A DNA stretch of 64,000 nucleotides, from positions 24,231,375 to 24,295,374 of the forward strand of contig NC_135557.1 of assembly GCF_964340395.1 (NCBI RefSeq), given 5' to 3'. Of the stretch, positions 53,701-64,000 are shown piece after piece. The notes under the pieces were generated by a model. That model made no database searches. It was not told the origin of the DNA and was given only the letters and a program-made list of their open reading frames with translations. Positions within the stretch are counted from its first letter, which is position 1, and each line of letters begins with the position of its first letter. The position numbers and the translations under genes were made by a program. The DNA is from Glandiceps talaboti (Eukaryota > Hemichordata > Enteropneusta > Spengelidae).

Positions 53701-56700
53701 AAATCCTTAACAGTGCACCTGGTATACAAGTTGCAGCTTCCAATCACCTCTCTAATGTGGTCAGCTATAGCCAACCAATGATGTCTGCGCCTGGTCAAAC
53801 TGTTATCCTTCCACAAGGTAATGCTGGACAGGTGGTTTTGCAACAACATGCTGGACAGACTGCTAGTGGTATGACATACATTATGCCCATGGTGCAACCA
53901 GCCAATCAAAACATTGCAGTGGCAAATCAAGGAGTAGCATTGGTTCAACAGCCGAATGGTCAAGGCATGACAGTTGTCCAACCAACTAATCATGTCCCAG
54001 CCAGTACATCAGTCACTCAAAGTATTAAGTTAGCTACATCAATCATGTCTACATCCAACCAAATGTCTAGTATTGTTAGAAGTATGCCCTCATCTCAACA
54101 AGGAGGAACAACAACAGACAGCATAGTTTGTACTGCTGGTAAAAGTGGGAAGAAAGGTTCATCAAAATCTCGGTCTAAGTCTGCTAAGAAAACAAGCTCT
54201 GTTAGCAAACCATTGGTTTCTGCACCACAAACAACAGTTGCGATATCAGCAGCAGTTTCTACAGTCACAGTGATGCCCAACCAACCCAGTGCTGTTACTA
54301 CACAAGCTGTCAACCAGTTGCAGACCAAAGTCACTCCAGCAGCCAATCAGAATGTAGTCCTTTTACAGCCAGCCAATCAGAGTGCACCATTGATAGTTCA
54401 AAATCCTTTAAACCAAAACACTGTCCAAGTGATGACTCCGCATGGACCTGCTAACTTGCCATTTGTGAACAATACTCTTCCTATGCAGATAGCTGGACAT
54501 GGTATTCAACCAGGGCAAACACAATTCATACAGACTATTCTTCCGAACCATACTTCCCAGGCGGTAGCAGCACAGTCCACCAACCAGGGCCAGTTAATCC
54601 AAGCAGCTAATTTAGGACCTCAGAATCAACAGTTTATTATGACTCAGAACAGAGTAGTACAGGTAGTAAACCCACCAAGTCACCAAACACAGCCCAGACA
54701 AGTGCTAATTAACTCCAATGGTCAACTCATATTGGCTAGCCAAGCTCAAACTGTGACAACCCAAGTCCAAGCTGCAACAACTCACAACTACTTACCGATA
54801 CAGACAAGTCAATGTCAACAGTCATCCGCAACCAATCAAGTCTTCCATGATAAAGCACATATGGTAAATTGTCAGTCGCAGAACACCCAACAGTTGCATG
54901 TTTCAACAACCATATGTTCCCCCTCACCTGCTGTTCTACCTACTGTGGTTAATTCTGTGGGTACGCATCCAACAATGAGCCAGTCATCAGCTGGGATACC
55001 GCCAACAGTAAATGCAACCGTTATAAACAATCAGCCATCAAACTCTCCCAAAGATATCCTCGCCAAAGCAGCAGAATCAATATTTTCCAGTATCGCTCAA
55101 GACTTTTCCCCTCCATTTACAGCTCCTTCTACAAAAGCAGTCATGCCGAACACCAGTTCATGTCAAGTAATGACTTTACCCCTGGCATGTACACCAACTC
55201 CACACAGCACTGTTCCAAGTAACATAGCACCAAAGCAATGTCCAAATGTTGTATATCCTCCAGTTCAAAACATCAAAATCCACACAGGAACAAAAGCAAA
55301 GAAAAGTTCAACCAAGAAATCACGACCATCTAAGAAGAAGACAAACTTGGGACAGAAGACTCCTGCGACTGTTACAACAACAGGAATCTTGATGGTTACT
55401 ACAGCTGCAACAGTAACAGCAACAACAACTACTACATCGGGACAGAATGTATTGACTGTTCCAGCAAACCATGGAACTCCTACCACAATAGCTGCCCTGA
55501 CAACTCAGACTTTTGTCACATATTCCTCACACAATTCAAACAGAGCTGATTCTGTTAAAATACCAAAGCAAAGTGCAGCAACCAATCAGCTGTCAGCAGT
55601 TCCAATTATAGCCAATGACAACACTCAACAAAGTGATACACTAGATGGAAAGCAACAAACAACAGCAGAGAGTGATGGTAATATAGCAACGTCTGCAACA
55701 GCCGCAATGTCTGAGATCACAACACATACTTCATGTTCATCTTCTCACAGCGTCAGTGGAGACTCAATACTGGCTAACAGTTTGCTGGCAGCTGGTATTC
55801 TTCCTGGCGACGATGATCTAGAAGATGAACCACCTCTTACTATTGACACTAGTGAAACTGAGAGCTCACTGAAAGCCTTGGCAGATATGAGAGACTCCAT
55901 CACCAGCTTGCCAGCAGAAACAAACAAGCAATCTAAAGAGACAGATAGTGCTTCTCAAGAAGATACTGAGGTGCCACCAAATGTCCATTTTGAGAATAAG
56001 ACGACAGAGGCAATGAGTATAGTAACCTCACAGTCATCAGAGGTAACACCAAGTCTAGCAGCTATGTCAAGTAATACTGTGAAGTCAGCTGTAAATAGCA
56101 ACAGACGAGTTGAAGGACTTTATCAAAACACTCCTAGCGTTTCTATCGCAGTAGCAAGTCACAAGACAGCTGACCCACCAAGGGGTAGTCGCACTGGCTC
56201 TTCATCTGATGATATCATATTATTACCAAGTCCGACTACTGTTATTTCTACAAGTGCCACACTGATGACCCAATCTCAAGCACAGTCAAGACAATTAGTA
56301 AAGAACATGCCATCAAGAACAGAAAGCGTAACCACAAACCAATCTCAAAAACTTTCCTCTAATACATTTGCAACAACATCGGCAAACAACTTATCTTCGG
56401 GCATGACCAGAGGCAACAATGGTACAACAATGGTGTCAAAGAGTTCTACATCAATTCCTGCCACAAGGAATTTACAAAGCCAGGTTTCCACATACAATTC
56501 TAATCAAAGAACTATCAGTTCTGCCTCTTCGTCACACATTCAGTCAGCGTCTAAAGAAGCATCAGCAATTGTATCACAAGCCCACATGCATATGGTAGAG
56601 CCGACACCACTGCAAATAACACGGACATTGAATCAGTGTCATCCAACCCATACAGTCAGTAGCAACGTTGCCACCACATCAACACCTTCATTTAGTAGTC

Positions 56701-57941
56701 AACAACCACAAACAACCAACATTATATCAAAATCAGCCACAATACAACAACCTGCAGCCAGTGTTTTGTCAATGCCACCTTCATTTAATGCCACGAACTC
56801 TACAGTTGGAAACAGAATGTTTCAATCTTCCCCATCATCTGCTGCAACAGTGACGTTAACATCAATGAATCAGCATTCTCCAAGAGTTGCAAATCAACCA
56901 TCTCCAAGCATCACCTCTCTGCCTTCCCCTGTAATAACAACACAGTCTTCTCCAGGAATCTCATCAAACTATTCTGTAGGAAACATCACTTCCCCCGCAA
57001 GTGTTACTTCACACCCTACGCAGACGAGATTACACCAACCCGTACCAGGAAATAAGACTTCACAGTCAGCTACTGTATTATCTCATATTCCTTCCAGAGA
57101 ATCTTCATCAACAGCTCATTCATTGGTCTCATCACCTTCTAAGATAACACCAGTACCCTCCTCAGTTAATAGACCACCCATCAACAAAGAGCAGCACTCC
57201 CAAAAGAAAAACAACAACACCTCGTACAGTGTACAAAGTTTAAGTCAAAGCACCGTTGCTAATCAGACTTCTAACACTGCCAAAAACGATTCAGGTTCTT
57301 TCTCTGGTACCAGTACTATCACAACAACCACGATGACATCTCAAGTGCAAACTGTAGCGCCCCACACATCACAGCCATCTGGTCCGTGGATCTCGAAGTC
57401 CACACCACAGCTCCACTCAAACACAAATTTCAATTTTCCCGTACCAGCTTCTATACCAGGAGGTCCAATGCTACATCAGCAAGGGAGTAACCGTGTACCT
57501 GAATCAAACCCATCACCTTTCTATTTGTCAGCATCAGCAAGTCAACAAAATCTTTGGAAACCAACTTGTCATCAGACACAGGACAGATCAAGTGGGCAGC
57601 AAAGATTGCCATTTAGTGGTACTGGTTCAAGTCTCTCGTCTTCAGAGAAATCACCAAGTGATGCGTTTAGACCACAATTACACCAAAGTAGCTCAATACC
57701 TGTTTCCTTTCCAAGTAGTAACATTAGTCATCAAGGTGTGATGTCACACCAAGGACATCATTTACAACAACAACCACAACAAATACAAACACAGTCATTT
57801 TGTAGTTCATCCATGTCTGTTACAGATAATCAAACAAGCAGTGCTTTAAATCAAAGTCCAAGGAATACAGGAACAATGTTGACACATAGACTTTCACCCC
57901 AACTTCAGCATCCACAAAGGCAGCAACAGAAGCAACGACAG

Positions 57942-57974
<33 letters not shown>

Positions 57975-59795
57975 AGACAACAACAACCCTCTGTCCCGAC
58001 TCATCATTTACAGCAGCAGAAACAACAACAACAACAACACCAACAGCAGCAGCAGAAACAACAACACCAACAGCAGCAGCAGAAACAACAGCAACAACAA
58101 CAACAACACCAACAGCAGCAGCATCACCAGCAACAGCAAAGACAAGCACAACAACAGAGGCAGCATCAGCAGGCACAACAACAGCGGCAGCAACAGGAGC
58201 ACCAAAGACAACAACAAGAACAACAAAAACAGCAGCAGCAGCAGCAACAACAAAAGCAGCAGCAACAACAACAACAACAGCAACAACAACAACTTCAGCA
58301 GCAGCATTTGCATCATCTTAACCACCAGCGACAACAACATCACCTGCAGCAACAGGCAGCACAGACTCAGCAAGTTCAACAGACCCACACTTTACAAACA
58401 TTGTCCAGTCATCAAGGTCAAAATGAAAAACAAAGAGAGTCTTCATCCCAGAGACATCATAGAAATGCCAGTGGTGACACAATCAATAGAAGTCATGACA
58501 AAGTTGCCAATAGTCCCTTTCAGAGGGGTCCCCAACAAGGACAATTCTCTCCTGGCTCCCAACCATCAATGCCCCAATTTAATCCAAATATCCACTTCAG
58601 TCAAAGGAGTCCTTTAGAAGGACAACCTGGTAGTCATCAGCAAACTGCAACTAGTCCAAATGTATCTACACCTAGCCAGGTTCAAAATAGACCAACTAAA
58701 TCTCAGGGTCAAAAACGACAACACCCTGGAGAGGGCCAATCAGCTAAATCTTCTAAAAGGAGTGCCTCATCTGTACGAACACAAGGAAACCAACAATCCA
58801 ATCGACAGACTTTCAGAAATCAACAGACAGCTGACATGCCAAGGAATAATTCAAGTGTACCAAGAACATCCAATGCACAAAGTATGAGAGCACCAGTTCA
58901 GCACACTCCAATTGATCCAGAAAACAGGACGGCCCAACTGACTGGTCTCAATTTACCACCGCAGGATGTAACTGTATGGTCTGGTTTTCCAGCACAGAGA
59001 AATCCAAACCCTGACTTAAATAATGCTCCTTTCTTAGGCTTTGGCAATACAGCTGGACATGGTAATTACAACTTGGCTGCAGCTCAGCCAACGACATCGG
59101 CAAATGCCATTGATAACAGTGGCAATTTTATGCCAAGTTTTTCACCTCCAAGACATCTGACAGTACCTGACATGCCAACTTACTTCCCTCCTACTCTTCC
59201 TAATCATATCTTAACTAGTCCTCCGCAACCACCCAAACCAAACATTGGACGTGATGCAGAAATCAGCGCTCCTTTTAATCCTATGTTCACTCCACCTCGA
59301 CCAACCGGAATAGGGATGAATTTCCAGCCTAACTTCCCGGTTTTCCAGGAACACCAACCTGGATTTAACATGGGGAAAGCAACATCTGGAATTGCTCCAC
59401 CAATTACTACGGGTGTCACAGTAACCCCGCATGTGTCTAATTTCAATGTCAGCAACATTTTCCCGGAAATCACCGGCACTGGTACAAGTTCTCAAAGTGA
59501 CAGTATCGGAATGAACATTTCATCATTGCGTCTCCACGGGAATCCACCAATTAACATTGAACATGGTGTACCAACTCTACATAATATGGGAAACAAACCA
59601 CCACCTCCACCACCTCCACCACCATCAGGAGCTCAACCATTCACAAATAGTGCAATGAGTATCAATAATATTCTAGGACCCAGTCATGGTACAGACGACA
59701 GACCAGCAATGAGACTTGGGCTCAATACTTCTATCAGTTCACCATTCCATGGTACAGGATTTAGTGGAGGAATACCTCCTCTTAATTTACAATGA
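47778..59795 (+). CDS. USF3: USF3-type bHLH transcription factor (upstream transcription factor family member 3)
   Basis: Five exons: 47778-47928, 49356-49452, 50343-50460, 52256-52352 and 53143-59795. They sum to 7116 nt, 2371 residues; human USF3 is of similar size. Residues about 90-150 form the bHLH domain: RSVHNAVERRRKNKINAGI, SLIPTLDPNKGKNQILEHAA, EYITEMQQKYDRLLLEGATD, split over exons 3-4, followed by a leucine-zipper-like coiled coil (REIKELREQNDQLRKENHHF). His93 and Glu97 match E-box readers. The third contact position is Lys, as in vertebrate USF3. The rest, in one 6.65-kb exon, is low-complexity Ser/Thr/Gln/Asn/Pro-rich sequence with repeated 'NQ' motifs, a basic patch (KKGSSKSRSKSAKKT), a long poly-Gln/His tract (about residues 1745-1885) and a C-terminal Pro run. 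It should act in the nucleus on CACGTG-type sites. Confidence 0.92.
48885..49290. repeat. Two-copy tandem duplication of about 200 bp in USF3 intron 1
   Basis: Each copy runs from GTAG.GAGAAAATTGTAT to GGAAAGCTTTGAT and includes ATGTCCCAAT and CATCAGTG..TGGGA. The second copy has gained a G12 run. Confidence 0.85.
49745..50165. repeat. Tandem repeat of about 80 bp in USF3 intron 2
   Basis: Five diverged units with GGTAAAATGAC.GGGGACTC, GTAGATTTTACCTACTTACT and GCCCTTAACAAAAATAATGG. Confidence 0.88.
50521..52125. repeat. 36-bp minisatellite, about 44 copies, in USF3 intron 3
   Basis: Unit: TTTACTGCAACAGACTTGTT plus AGTTAGCCATGAGTCG. Three variants (CATGAGTCG, TATATGGGG, GATGTGTGG) repeat in order in the first half, giving a 108-bp higher-order period. 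Because 36 is divisible by three, long frames stay open. It lies between the two exons that encode the bHLH domain. Confidence 0.96.
57918..58330 (+). repeat. USF3: CAA/CAG trinucleotide tract encoding poly-Gln in USF3
   Basis: Mixed CAA and CAG codons with AAA, AGA, CAC and GCA interruptions encode Gln runs of up to about 14 residues. Codon mixing limits slippage, which suggests selection for the Gln-rich protein rather than a young expansion. Confidence 0.9.
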
Positions 59796-60139
59796 ACAGA
59801 TCCCAAACCATTCAAAGATGCCCCCAGAACCTCATGATAATACAGTCTAATGTGAAAGCCTTGGAATGATCCAACTGATTGGAAATTATATGGTACTATA
59901 ATTTCTTATAATCACTGACAATACAGGCAACATGTATTATTTTTATCCATTGTTATCTATCCAATCAAAATTACAAAAAGCTTCATGGTATACCTTGATA
60001 CAGCAATGTTTATTGGACAATGTACAGATGGCATAAGCTACTCAGAAGTATAAAGATTTATCTCATATGTCCAAATAATTATCGTATAGTACTTATAAGA
60101 CTCTGCTGCTGCAAGAATGGTGATCCTAGAGTCAGTTAA

Positions 60140-60430
60140 CATACCTGAAGTCGATCAATGCTGGACAAGATGATTCGTGAGTAAGTTGACGACTGAACCC
60201 ATTCCACCCTAGACAAGATGATTTGTGAGTAAGTTGACGACAGAACCCATTCAACACTAAACAAGATGATTGGTGATTAAGTTGATGCCAGAACCCATTC
60301 AACACTAAACAAGATGATTCGTGAGTAAGTTGATGACTGAACCCATTCAACACTAAACAAGATGATTCATAAGTTGACCTTTCAACCCCCATTATGCATG
60401 AGTAAGTTGACCTTTCAACCCATTCAACAT
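60140..60430. repeat. Repeats of 48-60 bp in the USF3 3' UTR
   Basis: Five or six units of ACAAGATGATTCGTGAGTAA, GTTGACGACTGAACCCATTC with small indels; the minus-strand frame across it is repeat-derived. Confidence 0.88.
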
Positions 60431-61034
60431 CAGACATGCACATTAGACTGAAATATGTAGATTTAGTTCGGTTTGTAAATTTTATTTTTTTTAAGATAAA
60501 AGTTAAAAATGTTGGCATTAATAAGGATTACGTAACTGCAAATATACTACAATAACTACTAAAAAGCAAGCTATCGGCAAACTAAGATAAAAGAAATTGT
60601 AACATTTCAAACTGTTATAACATATTTTGATATAAGATTGATGTAATAACGCTCTCAATATGTTGGCATCTCTGATAGTGATAGTAAGTTATCCTCAAGT
60701 GGCCGTACAGTCAACCCTATTCTGTGTGTAGACTGTATTGATTTCAGAGTGAGTACATAACCAAGTGGCCACATATTTCAAACTCTGTCAGTGTTTACAC
60801 CATCTTGATAACGAATGGTTATATCTACATAACCAAGGTATACTTCTATTAGGATTACTGATCATAGTTTGCTGATGTGTCGTTTGCTGATATATTGATA
60901 CTTGTATTTTCCAACATATGTTTCATTTGCTGATATAGTGATAGTTTACTTTCTATACATACTCTCATTTACTGATATAGTGATAGAGGGAAATTGTACG
61001 GTACTTGAGAGTGTTATTAATTCAGACTGCATGT

Positions 61035-61292
61035 TAGTTATGAAATTTGAGGTACTGGATATGCCCCTAACTAGGGGTTATTAATGGGTACGTTAGTTCT
61101 GAAATTTGAGGTACTGGATATACCCCTAAATAGGGGTTACTAATGGGTATGTTAGTTATGAAATATGAGGTACTGGATATACCCCTAAATAGGGGTTATT
61201 AAAGGGTATGTTAGTTATGAAATATGAGGTACTGGATATACCCCTAACTAGGGGTTATTAATGGGTATGTTAGTTCTGAAATTTGAAATATT
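61035..61292. repeat. Tandem repeat of about 61 bp, four copies
   Basis: Unit: GGGTATGTTAGTTATGAAAT, TTGAGGTACTGGATATACCC, CTAAATAGGGGTTATTAAT. Confidence 0.92.
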
Positions 61293-62704
61293 TAATACTT
61301 TTCTGTACAGAGTTCTTTATGCTGCTAACTCTTACTGTAATATTGGTAGTAATATATTTATGGACTTTATATTTGTATATAGATATTTTTACTTTATGAG
61401 ATGAATAATATTATATTATTCATGTTAATAGTCACTTGCATCTAGTTACTGCAAGTAAAATGTACATGTTCTTTATACATAGCTAACATAGAATAGATTT
61501 GGAGTTATAAACAGTCAACAATACTAATTTTAATAATGTATATTTTGTCTCACTAATATATTAATACAGATTCTTAAGTTATCAATTTTGGGGAAATTGT
61601 GTTTATGGCTAAGAATTGATCTTGATAAGGTAAATAAGTCACAATGTACCACAGTGTTCTCCCCGCTATAGGGAAAGCACAGTGCAAACACTATCCTCAC
61701 CACCCAGGCTGTCATGCTAGGCAAGTTTTTACCGTGTTTCAAAGGTATTTTGCCATCCTTGAGCTTTTTTAATAATTCTTTCACATGATGTGAAATAGCA
61801 AATCATTATGCAAATTACCATGTTATTGATATGTAAATTATTATGCAAATTAGCCACCATCCGTACAATCTATCCAGTAGGAGTATACTATACAACATGG
61901 TGTTTTGAAATAGGAATTGTGGACAGCCATCTCAGTTATTTATTTAATAGCCATTTTGAAATAGACATTGTGTAATAGCATATCAGGTGTACCAGAAGAG
62001 GATTTTAAAAACATTGTGTAAACCAGTTTGATATTTGGACAAGAAACAGTTAAAATACATGCAAAGTAATTTGATCAGTTCCTAAGTGTTACACCATCAA
62101 AATGGAAAAAATAATATTACATGAAATGTATAAACCAAGAAACCACTGAAAGATATGAAACCCTGGGAGTCTTTTAAAGATGAGGTTTCCTTGAAGATTT
62201 TAGGCTTTTTTTAAGCTGTTCTGTTTAGTCAAAAAATCTGCGACTGCATAGCACCCCCAGAGTTCAACTATATGAACTTTTGTTTTTCTAATACCCAGAG
62301 AAGTGTTTTGTACTTCCAACTTTCCAGAACATGATTAGTATGCAGTTTGAATCTGAATAGTATTATAGTTTGTATTTGAGTAAGAGTCTTCAGATTTTGG
62401 TTATACTACTTCCAACTGTAAGAAATATTCTTTAATTTTGTCTTGAAAGAGCTGAATCCTACAATAGTTATCTTACTGAGGACTTCCTATGGCAGACCTG
62501 ATAAACAAGCGTCAGACCTTTCCTCTAAACTTGTACTTACCAGACTAAAGTCCATTAACTAAATTTCCTATGTTAAAGCATAGACCCTCCAGGGTCTATG
62601 GTTAAAGTGGCACAGTATTCCAAGGAAACCCCCAGAATGAGTCAACATAACTACATTTGTAAACAGCCTGCTTGTCACAAATGTGTCAACTTCATATTTC
62701 TCTG

Positions 62705-62895
62705 TTATCAGCCATAACATGAAACAAACCAATCAAATCAGGCATAACATAAAACAAACCAATTGAATCAAGCATAACATGAAACAGACCAATCAAATCA
62801 GGCATAACATAAACCAAACCAATCAAATCAAATCAGGCATAACATGAAGCAGACCAATCAAATCAGGCATAACATAAACCAAACCAATCAAATGA
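62705..62895. repeat. 27-bp repeat AACCAATCAAATCAGGCATA ACATAAA, about seven copies
   Basis: Short units with one local AATCA duplication; each contains CCAATCAAAT. Confidence 0.9.
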
Positions 62896-63154
62896 CTCTG
62901 TAAGACTCTTCATTTGAAAATCTCTTTTATTTCCCAAACTATCATTACCACTTAAGGTTGTTTTAAAACCAAGGAATATTTTAATTTTGCAATCATTCCA
63001 TCATACACGTTTGAGATGGGATTCCCTGAACATTGCACATGTGTAACATTTCAGCTTTTCAACATTTGAATCCTATAAAATTGCTGGTAATCCCTATAGA
63101 TAGGTGACAAGTATTGTGTCCTTTCACTCCTGTTTTGAAGTTCCTTGACTAAAC

Positions 63155-63265
63155 CATTCCAATGACATGATTGGTTGAATCTGTCCCTCTACTTACTATC
63201 TGATTGGTTGAATCTGTCCCTCTACTTACTATCTGATTGGTTGAATCTGTCCCCCTACTTACTAC
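63155..63265. repeat. 33-bp repeat, three copies
   Basis: Unit: GATTGGTTGAATCTGTCCCT, CTACTTACTATCT. Confidence 0.9.
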
Positions 63266-64000
63266 CTTATCATACCTTATCAAGATTATGGGGAATTAAT
63301 ATTGTTTGTGAACTCGGTGACAACTGTTTACTTGCTTTTGTCTTTGTAATTCCAATCATGACGATAGCAGGACAACCAATCTGGTAATAAATTCATGCTA
63401 GTTTGAATGTCCAATTCTGTATGGTGAAAAGTTGTCATTAAAGACACCAAGCGAATTTGTATTTATTTTTTTTGGCAGACATCATTCAGTAGAACAGAGA
63501 AAATGCTTCTTTTTATCAGATGTCAGCTCTTTTATTCCCTCCCTCCCTTCAATTGCTTTTATAAAAAGCTCATTAGCAAATCGTATCCTCTAGTAAGGAT
63601 TTATAACAAAAGATATGCTAATTAAGAGAGAGGAAATGATAATAACATACACTCTTTACATTGAATTGTTATATTAATGTTACTTCAATCCAAACTTGTA
63701 CTTACTTTACCGATAAGTAATCCTCTTTATGTACCGTATAAGAGTTGGCACATTGGGAAAATGTCATTTCTATTGTCTGAGTGTGTAATCACTCAAGGAC
63801 AACAACTATTCCTTCTTTGAAGCAAGGGAGTATGATTTGATTTGATTTGATACATGGATTGATAGATCATATTTATGATTATACATAACTCGTCTTTTGT
63901 ATATATATACATGTATATATCAATTTTTAAATATTAAAAAAACAATGCTATTAAATTAAACTTGTGTCTGTCAATACTTCCAGTATGTGTGTGTGGTGGT

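Larger units (their letters stand above)
59796..64000. other. USF3 3' UTR and flank, no further gene seen
   Basis: Includes four short tandem-repeat blocks. The first part should be USF3 3' UTR. ATTAAA at 61198 and AATAAA at 63386 are the hexamers I noted; neither can be assigned. No coding exon is recognisable. Confidence 0.5.

Noticed and set aside
58008-58388. Antisense poly-Leu frame
   Set aside because: Shadow of the CAA/CAG tract that encodes poly-Gln in USF3.

Overview
The window is nuclear DNA of an invertebrate animal. Genes are split into many short exons with GT..AG junctions, base composition is AT-rich, and microsatellites, minisatellites and small transposons are dense. The gene set (an NXPE-family protein, a GLB1L2-type beta-galactosidase, a USF3-type bHLH factor) fits an invertebrate deuterostome such as a cephalochordate or hemichordate best. 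A lophotrochozoan is not excluded, and I cannot name a species from sequence alone.

Layout from left to right. (1) Positions 1-7110, minus: a secreted protein with LDL-receptor class A repeats, five exons visible, running off the left edge. (2) 8323-9540, minus: a single-exon secreted protein with a long poly-aspartate tract, preceded by a cluster of CRE-like sites. (3) 13074-18518, minus: an NXPE-family protein in five exons, one of them a predicted 14-nt microexon. (4) 18.5-23.3 kb: no gene; two complete copies and one truncated copy of an AT-rich MITE (counting the one in NXPE intron 1), a decayed LINE reverse transcriptase and minisatellites. (5) 23356-45664, minus: a complete GLB1L2-like beta-galactosidase, 17 exons plus one duplicated alternative exon, with introns full of tandem repeats and transposon pieces. 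(6) 47778-59795, plus: a complete USF3-like bHLH transcription factor, five exons, the last about 6.65 kb. (7) 59.8-64 kb: 3' flank of USF3 with short tandem repeats only.

Reading frames were joined by hand. The summed exon lengths of the three complete multi-exon genes are multiples of three (1923, 2019 and 7116 nt), which supports the junctions. GLB1L2 and USF3 are divergently transcribed, with 2.1 kb between their start codons. I see no functional link among the genes beyond this adjacency.

The most unusual structure lies in GLB1L2. At three of its exons the exon end, 5' splice site and intron start have together been amplified into a minisatellite, giving rows of duplicate 5' splice sites (about 23 copies after exon 4). 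In addition, exon 6 exists in two intact versions whose phases make them mutually exclusive. Other notable items are a palindromic element with a 9-bp target duplication, three TTAA-flanked palindromic MITEs inside GLB1L2 introns, and a loss of the Asp in the GDS motif of the NXPE esterase.
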